Positions 1 through 8,496 of a stretch of DNA of 64,000 nt are shown piece after piece. The stretch lies in assembly GCF_029953285.1 (NCBI RefSeq), contig NZ_JASAOI010000046.1, positions 62,001-126,000 on the forward strand, in the 5' to 3' direction. The number at the start of each line of letters is the position of its first letter. Positions within the stretch are counted from its first letter, which is position 1. The stretch comes from Yinghuangia seranimata. GTDB taxonomy: Bacteria; Actinomycetota; Actinomycetes; Streptomycetales; Streptomycetaceae. The notes below the pieces were generated by a model. The model saw only the letters and a list, made by a program, of their open reading frames with translations. It searched no databases and was not told the DNA's origin. The translations under genes were made by a program, and so were the position numbers.

Positions 1-293
1 AGGCGTTCCCTGGGAGGGAGTTCCAGGTCGCCTTCGGCCCTGGCCACCAGCTCGGCGACCGAGTCCTCGACCACCGCGAGGTAGTAGCCGCGCTTGTTGC
101 CGAAGTAGTAGTAGAGCAGGCCCTTGGCGACGCCGGCCTCCCGCGCGATGTCGTCGATCGACAGCGCGTCGTACGTGGTGCGGGCGAACAACCGGCGCCC
201 CACCGCTATGAGTTCCGCGCGGCGCTCCTGCGAGCGGGGGGAGTCGCCCGCGCGGCCCGAGGGGACCCGCGAGGACTGTTGACTTTTGTTCAA
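1..293 (-). CDS. TetR-family transcriptional regulator (N-terminal part; C-terminus beyond window)
   Basis: Reading leftward from a TTG at 293, the frame gives a typical TetR N-terminal DNA-binding domain: an N-terminal Arg/Ser-rich tail, then a helix with ELIAVGRRLFA, the helix-turn-helix around SIDDIAREAGVAKGLLYYYF, followed by GNKRGYYLAVVEDSV. The gene is cut by the window edge, so the ligand domain is not visible. The start is uncertain: TTG 293 has no clear ribosome-binding site and an internal GTG is possible. It is divergent from the DUF6230/DUF6114 genes and could control them; that is inference from position only. Confidence 0.85.
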   Translation of the reverse strand, partial: MNKSQQSSRVPSGRAGDSPRSQERRAELIAVGRRLFARTTYDALSIDDIAREAGVAKGLLYYYFGNKRGYYLAVVEDSVAELVARAEGDLELPPRER

Positions 294-576
294 AACGGGC
301 CCTACTCTGCGGCTACGAGACGACGCCTGCATTCTGGCAGAGGATGGCAGACGACGTTCACCGAAGCTCCGCAAAGATCAGGCCAGTTCGTTCGGACAGG
401 GCTCGGAGCGCGACCGCTTCGGCGCCGTGTCAGGCAATTCCGTCACGGCCGCGTGCGTGAATCCGCGGCCGTTCCGCGGCAGCCGTTCCATGCTGCCCGA
501 ATTCCCCGGCGCGGCGGCTTTCCTCGGAATGCCCGCGCATTGTTTCGACGCACTACGGAGCAATGGAGGGAACCAC
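294..576. other. intergenic region between divergent tetR and DUF6230 gene
   Basis: About 280 bp without a convincing gene. It must carry the divergent promoters for the TetR gene and the DUF6230 operon. I do not see a clear palindromic operator or a confident sigma-70 promoter in it. Confidence 0.5.
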
Positions 577-1230
577 GTGATCGGCGACAGCGGCTCGGTG
601 TTCGGCCGGGTCACCGCGAAACTCAGGATCGACGACGAGACACCCGAAGGCGGTACCAGCTGGAGGCGCTCCGTCGCGGTCGGCGTGCCTGCGGTCGTCG
701 CCGTCGGCGCCATGACCATGGCCATGGCCTCCGGCGCGCTTGCCGCCTCGTTCGCGGTGTCCGGCACCGCGTTCCAGGTCAGCTCCGGCAAGCTGACCAG
801 CGACGGCCTCGCGTCGTACGTCGGCACCGACAACGACATCGGCGGCAAGGGCCACCCCGTGTCGCTGCTCGCCGTCGGCGACGCGACACTCAGCGACATC
901 TGCCAATCGGCGCGCGTCAGCACGCCGCTCGGCGACGTCGTCTTCAAGCTCACGGCGGGCGGCAGCGCAGGGCCGGTCACCGCCAAGAGCCTCGTCATCG
1001 ACGCCGAAGACCTCGTCGGCGACGCGGAGTTCGGCACGGTCCAGATCGGCCGCGACGCGTCGACGCTCGACACGGTCCCCGGCGCGCAGGGCACGCCCGG
1101 ATCGTTCGGCCTGCAGGCCGGCCAGGTCAGTGTGGCCGGCGTCCGCTCCAACGCCTGGTCGGCCACGGGCGGCGACTTCAAGCTCAAGGGCCTGCACGTG
1201 TCCGTGTCCCTCGGCGGCAGCGGCTGCTGA
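577..1230 (+). CDS. DUF6230 family protein
   Basis: 217 residues from a GTG at 577, preceded by GGAGGG at 566-571 (the open frame extends further upstream, but this start has the ribosome-binding site). An N-terminal transmembrane/signal-like segment (residues about 33-55, ending ALAASFAVSG) is followed by a beta-rich extracytoplasmic domain with conserved stretches such as FAVSGTAFQVSS, GRDASTLDTVPG and GDFKLKGLHVSV, the pattern I associate with the actinobacterial DUF6230 family. Members are often misannotated as cholesterol esterases; no catalytic motif is visible. It is followed by a DUF6114 gene, the usual pairing, so the two probably work together in the cell envelope. Biochemical role unknown. 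Confidence 0.88.
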   Translation: MIGDSGSVFGRVTAKLRIDDETPEGGTSWRRSVAVGVPAVVAVGAMTMAMASGALAASFAVSGTAFQVSSGKLTSDGLASYVGTDNDIGGKGHPVSLLAVGDATLSDICQSARVSTPLGDVVFKLTAGGSAGPVTAKSLVIDAEDLVGDAEFGTVQIGRDASTLDTVPGAQGTPGSFGLQAGQVSVAGVRSNAWSATGGDFKLKGLHVSVSLGGSGC

Positions 1231-1475
1231 CGGCCCGTCGACAACCCGCCGCCGGGACGGGCGGACGCGGCTGCTGAAGGGCCGTCTACAGCCCGCCGAC
1301 GGAACGGGCCCGTCCGCCACGTGCCCACCCGTCGCCCCCCACCGCCCATATTCGAGTCGCTTCGCTCCCGCCCCCTTCTGCCGCCGCGCACCGCGCCGTC
1401 CGCCCTACCCCCGGGGCGGACGGGCGCGGTGCCTGGCGTCCCGATGTCGTCGCCCTCACGGAAGGAGTCGCCCGC

Positions 1476-2516
1476 GTGCACCCCGGAGCATGGCTCGACC
1501 GGCACCTGCCGTTCCCCCGCGAACGCCGCGCGCTGCGCCGCTGGCGGCGCACCCGGCCGTTCTGGGGCGGCCTTTACCTCGTTCTCGGCGGCACCGAGAT
1601 CATCCTCATCCCGATGTCGCCGCTGTCCATCCTCATCACGCTCGGCGTCGGCGGCCTCGCAGCGCTCGGCATCGGGGCGGTGCTCGTCGTCGCCGGGCTG
1701 TGCCTGTGGTTCCTGCCCGCACAAAGGCACTTCGTCTCGCTCGTCGCGCTGATCGCGTCGGTCGTCTCCTTCGCCGCGACCAACCTCGGCGGCTTCCTGG
1801 TCGGCATGGCGCTGGGCATCGTGGGCAGTTCGATGGGCTTCGGGTGGCGGCCGAAGAAGCCCCTTGCGCCGCAAAAGGGTTCGCCGGATCCGTCGGCCTC
1901 AGCCGCGGCCCGGCCCGAACCGGACCCCGCGGAACCGGACGGCCGCTCCGCCGGAGGCACCGGCACCGCCGGACTCGCTCTCGCCGTCCCCCTCGTGCTC
2001 GTCGCGACGCTGCTGTTCCCCGCCGCCGGCCGGGCGTACGCCGGCCCCGCGCGCGGCCCCGCGCACGGCACCGACCTGCGCGGCGCGCTGGACGCCGCCG
2101 CCCACGCGACCGTCGCCGGTGCCCGTCCCCCGACCGTCACGTCGAGCTTCTTCGCCCCGATCGGCTTCGCGTTCGTCGGCATCGTGGAAGTCCCCACCGC
2201 CAACGGCCCGTTGAAGGCGATGAAGCTGACCATGAACGCCGCGAGCCTGCGCGACTACCGGCTCACCACGCACGACCCGGGCCCGGCCTACGCGATCGCC
2301 GCCGACCAGCTCGACCTCAACGGCGACGTCACGATCTACGTCACCCGCCTGTACGGCTGCATCGAGGGCCTGATCTGCCTCACCTTCGCCGCCGACGGCC
2401 TGCCGCTGCCGCCGATCATCCCGCCGTTCGTGTTCATGACCCGGGTCGAGGCCGACCAGGCACTCGTGGGGTGCACCCGGCTCACCACCAAGAACCTTGC
2501 CATCAAGGCGGTGTGA
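1476..2516 (+). CDS. DUF6114 family membrane protein
   Basis: 346 residues from GTG 1476, with GAAGGAG about 8 bp upstream. The N-terminal 130 residues hold a basic start (RERRALRRWRRTRPFWGG) and four closely packed membrane segments, typical of DUF6114. A Pro/Ala/Glu-rich linker (about residues 130-165) and another hydrophobic segment (about 168-185) lead to a soluble C-terminal domain of about 150 residues that ends in a Cys-containing beta-rich region. The gene follows the DUF6230 gene, with which this family is normally paired. The exported C-terminal extension makes it longer than the minimal family form. Function unknown. Confidence 0.85.
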   Translation: MHPGAWLDRHLPFPRERRALRRWRRTRPFWGGLYLVLGGTEIILIPMSPLSILITLGVGGLAALGIGAVLVVAGLCLWFLPAQRHFVSLVALIASVVSFAATNLGGFLVGMALGIVGSSMGFGWRPKKPLAPQKGSPDPSASAAARPEPDPAEPDGRSAGGTGTAGLALAVPLVLVATLLFPAAGRAYAGPARGPAHGTDLRGALDAAAHATVAGARPPTVTSSFFAPIGFAFVGIVEVPTANGPLKAMKLTMNAASLRDYRLTTHDPGPAYAIAADQLDLNGDVTIYVTRLYGCIEGLICLTFAADGLPLPPIIPPFVFMTRVEADQALVGCTRLTTKNLAIKAV

Positions 2517-2518
2517 CG

Positions 2519-3433
2519 ATGCTTCCGCTCCAGGCCGTGCTGTTCTTCGCGTACGCCCTCGGCGCCACCTTCGCGCTGTCCGCCGCACGGCAGCTCCAGG
2601 CCTGGGAACGCCGCCCGCTGCCGGACCCGGACGCCGACCCGGACATCGCGGTGCGGGCCCGCGCGGTCACCGCCAACCCGTACTTCGTCTCGACGGTCCT
2701 GTTCGCCGCCGTGCTGGTCGTGCCGCCCGGGCTGTTCCTGCTGTGGCAGAACCCGTCGTGGGCCACGATGCACGTCGCCGCCCGACACCGCGACCTGTGG
2801 GCCGGGTTCGTGCTGCTGTACGCCGGGGGAGTGGTCGTCGGCGCCGCGCTCGGCTTCTGGGTCTCGCGTGCGCTCGCGCTGGTCGGCGCCGGCTACTGGG
2901 CGTTCCTCCAGGTGGTCAGCGCCTACTTCCTGATGTTCGCGGTGCTGGTGCACGGCTGGGACGGTCGCGGCTACCGGCGCGTCCTGACCACCAATCGCGC
3001 GGAGTTCAAGGACTGGCCGCGCGACATGGTGGCGAACAACGTGTCGCACTTCCTCACTTCGGGGACGTTCCTCGCACTGCTGTTCCTCGGCGGCCCGGTC
3101 GTGCTGCTGATGCTCCTGACCGAGATCAGCTGGCTGTACGAGGGTTGGCGACTGCCCGGCGCTGACGCCGACCGCAAGGTGCCGCGCGTCGTCGCGCTGG
3201 GCATCGCCGCGTTCGGTGTGCACGCGATGCCGTTCGTCGGAGCCGTCTACGCGAGCCTGTTGGTGCACGCCGCCGGCTGGTGGATCGGACTCGCGGTGTT
3301 CGCGGCCACGGTCGGCCCGCTGCTGCTGTGGAGGCGGTCACCCGTGCGGTGGCTCTACGGCCTCGTCGGCATCCCCTCCGGGCACTGGCGCGACGCCGGG
3401 GCCGCCACCGCCCGAACGACCGCGCACGCGTAG
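2519..3433 (+). CDS. polytopic membrane protein, unknown function
   Basis: 304 residues from ATG 2519, two bases after the stop of the DUF6114 gene, so it is almost certainly co-transcribed. About six to seven hydrophobic segments are visible (for example residues 1-22, 58-78, 95-120, 124-148, 185-207, 236-290), with a short cytoplasmic region rich in charged residues (NRAEFKDWPRDMV). I recognise no enzyme motif. The last 96 bp overlap the 3' end of the oppositely oriented signal peptidase gene. Likely an envelope partner of the DUF6230/DUF6114 pair by position only. Confidence 0.8.
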   Translation: MLPLQAVLFFAYALGATFALSAARQLQAWERRPLPDPDADPDIAVRARAVTANPYFVSTVLFAAVLVVPPGLFLLWQNPSWATMHVAARHRDLWAGFVLLYAGGVVVGAALGFWVSRALALVGAGYWAFLQVVSAYFLMFAVLVHGWDGRGYRRVLTTNRAEFKDWPRDMVANNVSHFLTSGTFLALLFLGGPVVLLMLLTEISWLYEGWRLPGADADRKVPRVVALGIAAFGVHAMPFVGAVYASLLVHAAGWWIGLAVFAATVGPLLLWRRSPVRWLYGLVGIPSGHWRDAGAATARTTAHA

Positions 3434-4120
3434 CACGATCGTCGCCACGGCCCACCACAGCGTCGTCCCCGTACTCAGGACGAGCCCCGCAACGATCGCG
3501 TACGCCAGCAGCGCGGCCGGGCCGTCCGGCGCCCCTCCGCCCGGTACGCCTGCGGCCCGGAACGCGTCCGAACCGGGCACGCTTTGCTGCCGCGAGAGGG
3601 GCCACACGATGTACTCGACCCGCCCGACCACGTCCGACCGCGCGACGGTCGCACTCGTCGGATCCAGCAGGTGCGTACGCGAGTCGAGCGAGACCGAACG
3701 GAAGTCGCCCAGCACGAACAGACGTCCCTGCGGCACCGTCACCTCGAACCCCGTCCGCGACGGCAGTTCGTCCGCCGCGAGATACGTCTCGCGCACGGGC
3801 TTGCCGTTGACGGTGACCAGCCCGGCGGCGTCGCAGCACGCGACCTTGTCGCCGCCGACGCCGACCACCCGCTTCACGAACTCGTGTGCGGTGGGCGACC
3901 ACCCGTACTGCGTGAACACGATGACGTCGCCGCGGCCGACATCCGCGCCCTTGTGCACGACGACGCGGTCGCCGCCCCACAGCGTCGGCTCCATCGAGTT
4001 CGACGGGATCGAGTAGACGGCGTACGTGAACATCAGGACCACCATCGGGACCACGACCAGCACGCCCGAGAGCGTGTACGCGGCCCGCGAGAACCACAGC
4101 CATGTCCGCCCGCGTGTCAT
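3338..4120 (-). CDS. lepB: type I signal peptidase
   Basis: 260 residues from ATG 4120. After an N-terminal membrane anchor (about residues 13-35) comes the signal peptidase box B, SIPSNSMEPTL, with the probable nucleophile Ser42; box D FVKRVVGVGGDKV contains the general-base Lys83; box E reads LGDFRSVSLDSR (Phe where many members have Asn). A second hydrophobic segment lies near residues 205-235, followed by a Gly/Pro-rich tail, giving the two-anchor form common in actinomycetes. It removes signal peptides from exported proteins at the membrane. The gene stands alone and overlaps the convergent membrane-protein gene by 96 bp. Confidence 0.92.
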   Translation of the reverse strand: MTRGRTWLWFSRAAYTLSGVLVVVPMVVLMFTYAVYSIPSNSMEPTLWGGDRVVVHKGADVGRGDVIVFTQYGWSPTAHEFVKRVVGVGGDKVACCDAAGLVTVNGKPVRETYLAADELPSRTGFEVTVPQGRLFVLGDFRSVSLDSRTHLLDPTSATVARSDVVGRVEYIVWPLSRQQSVPGSDAFRAAGVPGGGAPDGPAALLAYAIVAGLVLSTGTTLWWAVATIVLRVRGRSGGGGPGVAPVPGGDADEAVEPPHG

Positions 4121-4232
4121 TGCGGCACCGTACTGGACGGTAGCCGTGCCTGACGAGGGGGCAAAAGTGTTGGCGGCAAAGGGAGTTCCCGATGCCGCCA
4201 ACGCTTTCAGCGCTGCCCGAGGGCGCCTCGGA

Positions 4233-6197
4233 TCAGCTGTACAGACGCCCCGCGAAACGCCGCGCGAAGCCGTCACCCGAGTTCGCGGTCACGGTGAAGT
4301 CGTACCGGCCGGCGGACGTCGCGGCGAGCACGGTCTCGTACGAACCACCCGGCTGCACCGTCACCGTGGCCGCCGAACCCGCGCCCGCGCCCTCGGCGCC
4401 GTTCGCACTGATCACGAACGACACCGCCGCGCCACCCGAGTTGGTCAGCGTGAGCTTCAGCGTGCGGCCCGCCTGGTCGACCACCGCCGCCTCGGGGTGG
4501 GCCTTCGCCGCGTCCCGCCAGGTCCGCACGTCGCCCTTGAAGCCGCGCACGTAGCCGTCCGGGCCGTGCGTGTCGATGTCGTACGGGCCGCCGCTCACGC
4601 CCAGCGCGCTGAAGTAGTCCTGCACGCTGCCGCCCGCCGGCACGGTGTACTGCCACGCCCCGAACTTGCGGTGGTTGACCGCGTACATCGAGAAGCCCGC
4701 GCCGAGTTCGCCGGTGTTCTCGACCTTGACCCAGAGCAGGCCGCTGTCCGGCTGCGTCCACGACGTCGTCGCGAACCGGTAGCCGACCGGCATCGCCTCG
4801 CGGTCGCCCGCCTCCTGCGTCGGCTGGTGCTGGATCAGCGGCGGCACGAGCGGCGGCAGCTTCCAGCGCTGGCCGGCCAGGTCGTCCAGCAGCTTCTTGG
4901 TGTCCGGCAGCGCCGGGAACGACACGTCCTTGCGCGTGAACGCGAACGCGCTCATCAGGTCGCCGCACACCGTGCGCCGCCACTGCGAGATGTTCGTCTC
5001 GCGCACGCCCGTCCAGTTCTCCAGGAAGCGCAGCACCGACGTGTGGTCGAACACCTCCGAACAAGTGCGCGCGCCACGGCTCCACGGCGAGATCACGATC
5101 ATCGGGACCCGCGCGCCCAGCCCGATCGGCTGCCCGTTGACGAACTCGTCCGGCGTGCCCTCGGGAGCGGTCGGCGGCACGACGTGGTCGAAGAACCCGT
5201 CGTTTTCGTCGTAGTTGAGGAACACCACGGTCTTCGCCCAGACCTCGGAGTTCTTCGCGAGCGCGTCCAGCACGTACGACGCGGTGAAGTCCGCGCCCTG
5301 CGCCGGCGCGAAGTTCGGGTGCTCGGACTGGGACTCGGGGGCCACCACCCAGCTCACCGCGGGCAGCCGACCGGCCGCCACATCGTCCGCGAACGCCGTC
5401 GCGCCGCGCCGGGTCATGCCGTTCACCCACAGCGGCGAGTCCTTGGGCGCGTTCTGGAACTGCTTGAACCACGCCAGGGCGTTGTCGTCGTAGTTGTCCT
5501 CCTGCTGGTACACCCGCCACGACACACCGGCCGCCTCGAGGCGCTCCGGGTACGTCGTCCAGGTGTACCCCTTCTCGCTGTTGTCCGTGACCGGCCCACC
5601 CGCCTCGCCGCGCGGATCAATGGTCCCCGTCCACAGGAACAGCCGGTTCGGGTTCGTCGACGTCATCGACGAGCAGAAGTACTGGTCGCAGACCGTGAAG
5701 TTGTCCGCCAGCGCGAACTGGAACGGGATGTCCCCGCGCTGGTAGTGACCCATCGTCAGCCACGTCTTGGCCGGGATCCAGTTGCTGTACTGGCCGTTCG
5801 CCCACGCGCTGTGGCCGCCCTCCCAACTGTGGTCGAGTCCGTTGACCCGTTGCGCGTTGCTGGTCTTGGTGTCGAGATGCCAGGGCAGCAGCGTCGTACC
5901 GCCGTTGAGCCCCAACAGCCGCTGATGCAGCACATCACCCCCACCCGCGAACCGCACCAACGACCGGTCCCCGAACCCACGCACCCCGGCCAACGTGCCG
6001 AAGTAGTGGTCGAAGCTGCGGTTCTCCTGCATGAGGACGACGACGTGCTCGATGTCGTCCAGCGTGCCCGGGATGCCGTCGGTGGCGGCCATCGCGTCGG
6101 CGACCGCGGGAGTCAGGCCACCGGGCCCGGCGAGCGCCAGACCGGCACCTGTCGCGGCCGCGGCACCCAGAAAGCCACGGCGGGAGAGCGGAGACAT
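4233..6197 (-). CDS. phosphocholine-specific phospholipase C, Tat-exported
   Basis: 654 residues from ATG 6197; GGAGG sits 8 bp upstream, so this is preferred over a TTG 15 bp earlier. The N-terminus has a twin-arginine signal (LSRRGFLGAAAATGAGLALA). The phosphoesterase domain begins with IEHVVVLMQENRSFDHYFGT, the hallmark of the acid-phosphatase/phospholipase C superfamily, and spans to about residue 430 (including NYDENDGFFDHVVPP and the catalytic-region SPWSRGARTCSEVFDHTSVLRF). Two C-terminal beta-sandwich repeats (about residues 450-545 and 560-654) match the tandem C-terminal domains of this family. It hydrolyses phosphatidylcholine/sphingomyelin-type lipids outside the cell. A PHO-box-like repeat lies 38-59 bp upstream. 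Confidence 0.92.
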   Translation of the reverse strand: MSPLSRRGFLGAAAATGAGLALAGPGGLTPAVADAMAATDGIPGTLDDIEHVVVLMQENRSFDHYFGTLAGVRGFGDRSLVRFAGGGDVLHQRLLGLNGGTTLLPWHLDTKTSNAQRVNGLDHSWEGGHSAWANGQYSNWIPAKTWLTMGHYQRGDIPFQFALADNFTVCDQYFCSSMTSTNPNRLFLWTGTIDPRGEAGGPVTDNSEKGYTWTTYPERLEAAGVSWRVYQQEDNYDDNALAWFKQFQNAPKDSPLWVNGMTRRGATAFADDVAAGRLPAVSWVVAPESQSEHPNFAPAQGADFTASYVLDALAKNSEVWAKTVVFLNYDENDGFFDHVVPPTAPEGTPDEFVNGQPIGLGARVPMIVISPWSRGARTCSEVFDHTSVLRFLENWTGVRETNISQWRRTVCGDLMSAFAFTRKDVSFPALPDTKKLLDDLAGQRWKLPPLVPPLIQHQPTQEAGDREAMPVGYRFATTSWTQPDSGLLWVKVENTGELGAGFSMYAVNHRKFGAWQYTVPAGGSVQDYFSALGVSGGPYDIDTHGPDGYVRGFKGDVRTWRDAAKAHPEAAVVDQAGRTLKLTLTNSGGAAVSFVISANGAEGAGAGSAATVTVQPGGSYETVLAATSAGRYDFTVTANSGDGFARRFAGRLYS

Positions 6198-6555
6198 GCG
6201 GAGATCCTCCAAGAAGCATCGGCGCTCCGCCGGTCGAGGGTGTACCCGGCGGTAACACGGTCGCGAAGCATCTTGGCGGCATCGCCCTGCGGTTACATCT
6301 CCCGCGCGTGAATTGCCGGAGAACTTTGGCCCGGACCAGTTACCCGACCGAAATCAAGCCGCCAACACTCGTGCCCCACAGGCACCCTGACGCCACGTCA
6401 GTGAGATCCTCCGGACGGCGTGAACCAACCCACCCCCTCCGGCGTTCTCTCCAGGCAAAGCCCACCCACCAGGCGGCCCGTCGCCGCGGCGACACCGCAC
6501 GGCCCGTCGTCCAGGACGACAGCACCCCGCAAGCCCGAAACGAACGGGAGACTCC
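6198..6555. other. intergenic region between phospholipase C and TerD-CAP genes
   Basis: About 360 bp between divergent genes. It holds the ribosome-binding site and PHO-like repeat of the phospholipase gene on the minus strand, and GGGAG at 6546-6550 in front of the TerD-CAP gene on the plus strand. No additional coding sequence or hairpin is convincing. Confidence 0.6.
6235..6256 (-). promoter_or_regulatory. candidate PHO-box-like direct repeat upstream of phospholipase C
   Basis: On the minus strand two adjacent 11-bp units read GTTACCGCCGG and GTACACCCTCG, resembling the GTTCACC-type direct-repeat units bound by PhoP in Streptomyces. The site ends 38 bp before the phospholipase start codon, a plausible activator position. 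A closely similar 22-bp site (15 of 22 identical) lies in front of the secreted amidohydrolase gene near 21.75 kb. Match to the consensus is partial; binding is inference. Confidence 0.4.
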
Positions 6556-7692
6556 GTGACCGAGCTGAGCGCAGGAGCGAACCGAGCGCTCCCCACCGGC
6601 ACCCTCACCCTCCGCGTGCCCGGCCCGTACGACCTCTCGCTCCTTATCACCGGCGACGACAACCGCGTCACGGGCGACGCCGACTTCGTCTTCTTCAACC
6701 AGACGACCGCCCCCGGCGTCCTCCTCCGCGACGCGACCACGGCCGTCGTCGACCCGCCCCGCCTCCGCCGAGGCGCCACCCGCGTCACCCTCGCCGTCAG
6801 CCCGGCCGACACCCGCGCGACCCTCGGCAGCCTGCCCACCCCGACCCTCATCGTCACCACCCACCCCGACAACACCGCAGCCCGCTTCACCCCACCCCCG
6901 GTGACCCGCGAGACCGTCCTCCTCCTCGCCGAGATCTACCTCCGCAACGGCATCTGGAAGATCCGCGCCCTCGGCCAGGGCTACGCCGACGGCCTCGCCG
7001 GCATCGCCCGCGACTTCGGCGTCGACGTCATCGACGAGCCCACCCCGCCACCCCTCCCGGCCCCCGAATACGCCCCGATCCCCATCCCGGGCGCCACCCC
7101 CTTCACCGCACCCCCCTCGACCCCGTCCGCCCCCTCCGCCCCCTCACCCGCCACCCCCACCTACACCCCACCCGGCGGCGGCGCGAACCCCTTCACCCCC
7201 GGCGCGAGCCCCCTCGCCACACCCCCCACCCCACCAACCCCCGCAGCCCCACCCGCCCCGTCCTCCCTGGACCCCCTCCGCGCCGAGGTCATCACCCTCA
7301 CCAACGCCGCCCGCGCCGCCCACGGCCTCCCACCCCTGGCCGCCGAACCCCGCCTGACCGCCTCCGCCCAGGCCCACAGCGCCGACATGGCCGCCCGCGA
7401 CTACTTCGAACACGACAGCCTCGACGGCCGCAAACCCGCCGACCGCATCCGCGCCGCCGGCTACGCCTACTCCCGCTGCGCCGAGAACATCGCCGCAGGC
7501 CAACCCACCCCCGCCGACGTCGTCGACGGCTGGATGAACAGCCCCGGCCACCGCGCCAACATCCTCACCCCGGAACTCACCCAGATCGGCATCGGCATCG
7601 CCTACGGCGGCTCGTACCGCATCTACTGGACCCAAAACTTCGGCACCCCCATGCCCGACCTCCCCCCAGGCACCCGCGTCTACTACACCTGA
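6556..7692 (+). CDS. TerD-domain / CAP (SCP-like) domain fusion protein
   Basis: 378 residues from GTG 6556, with GGGAG 5 bp upstream. Residues about 10-165 match a TerD/tellurium-resistance fold: DADFVFFNQTTAPGV (the usual calcium-binding TerD stretch) and AEIYLRNGIWKIRALGQGY. A Pro/Thr-rich linker (about 167-235) leads to a CAP/SCP domain (about 240-378) with LTNAARAAHGLPPL, AQAHSADMAARDYFEHDS, AENIAAGQ, GWMNSPGHRANIL and YWTQNFG. No signal peptide is apparent although CAP domains are usually extracellular, so its location is unclear. The DNA is extremely C-rich on the sense strand. TerD proteins are linked to stress and phage-response systems; CAP to envelope biology. Confidence 0.88.
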   Translation: MTELSAGANRALPTGTLTLRVPGPYDLSLLITGDDNRVTGDADFVFFNQTTAPGVLLRDATTAVVDPPRLRRGATRVTLAVSPADTRATLGSLPTPTLIVTTHPDNTAARFTPPPVTRETVLLLAEIYLRNGIWKIRALGQGYADGLAGIARDFGVDVIDEPTPPPLPAPEYAPIPIPGATPFTAPPSTPSAPSAPSPATPTYTPPGGGANPFTPGASPLATPPTPPTPAAPPAPSSLDPLRAEVITLTNAARAAHGLPPLAAEPRLTASAQAHSADMAARDYFEHDSLDGRKPADRIRAAGYAYSRCAENIAAGQPTPADVVDGWMNSPGHRANILTPELTQIGIGIAYGGSYRIYWTQNFGTPMPDLPPGTRVYYT

Positions 7693-8496
7693 CCCTCACC
7701 CTCCGCACCCACCCCGTCACCCAACCCCCCCCCCACCCGATACCTCGTCGCGAGCACCATCCGAATCTTGGTATCGTTATCTCCAGACACGCGGCCCCAA
7801 CCGCATGTCACGTCCGGGTGGCGGAATAGGCAGACGCGCTAGCTTGAGGTGCTAGTGCCCGCAAGGGCATGGGGGTTCAAGTCCCCCCTCGGACACAAGA
7901 TCGCCCCACGAGCCTCGGTTTCGGGGCGGCATCGATTGGCACCCGTGCTCGGCTTCGGCCGGGGCGGGTGTTTGTCGTTTCTGGGGCTGTGTCTGTCGGT
8001 CACCTCTTGGTCCCCGCCTGTGAGTCGTTCGCCCGGGTGGTGGCGCGGGCGGTTGCGTTCTGGTGTGCGAAGCCCTCTTCGTGCAGGTCGCCGAGTTGGC
8101 GTCTCAGGGGGGTGATCTGGCCAGCCATCCGCTGATATTCCGGACATTCTTTGATCATGGCTGGATCGCGCGATGGGTTCGGAAGGGCTGCATATTCGCT
8201 GCATTGGGGCAGGTTGAGCGCCTTCTCCGAACAATGATTCAACCGGACGGTTGCCTTCGGGCAGGCGACCGGTTGGCTGGAATCCCTTGATGCGGGAGGC
8301 TGATTACCGGAGCAAACGGGGTAATTGGTGCGTACTTTCTCGTTGTTCGGCCAGGACGGCTGGATGGCGACGGTGGCGGGAAGCCACGGCTACTCGGCCC
8401 AGGTGGCGGTCGCCTACTTTCTGTATCCGTATCGACACCGGAGCCCCGCAGGTCAGCGGAGGCGCCGCACAGCCATGTCCACAGCCGGGGGTCTTC
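7693..8496. other. region around tRNA-Leu without a convincing protein gene
   Basis: Apart from the tRNA at 7812-7895, I find no supported protein gene. A weak inverted repeat (CGCCCC 7902-7907 / GGGGCG 7923-7928) just after the tRNA could end its transcript. A leftward frame 8242-8000 from a TTG has protein-like composition (SRDPAMIKECPEYQRMAGQ) but no ribosome-binding site or recognised family; a rightward frame from GTG 8325 runs into the next gene out of frame. The 600 bp downstream of the tRNA is a bit less GC-biased than its surroundings and may be a scar of an element that used the tRNA as an attachment site. Confidence 0.45.
7812..7895 (+). tRNA. tRNA-Leu (anticodon GAG)
   Basis: A complete cloverleaf can be drawn: acceptor arms GTCCGGG (7812-7818) and CTCGGAC (7888-7894) pair with one G-T; the D-arm region GGCGGAATAGGCAGACGC follows; anticodon stem CTAGC/GCTAG encloses the loop TTGAGGT with anticodon GAG (reads CUC/CUU); a long variable arm TGCCCGCAAGGGCA is class II, as expected for Leu; T-arm GGGGGTTCAAGTCCCCC is perfect. 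The discriminator base is A; CCA is not encoded. Confidence 0.97.

Noticed and set aside
378..1874. Long leftward open frame across the DUF6230/DUF6114 genes
   Set aside because: It is opposite to two well-supported genes with ribosome-binding sites and its composition (many Pro/Arg/Asp) is typical of antisense frames in high-GC DNA.
8000..8242. Leftward frame of 80 codons near the tRNA
   Set aside because: TTG start, no ribosome-binding site and no recognised family; could be a gene remnant but not supportable.
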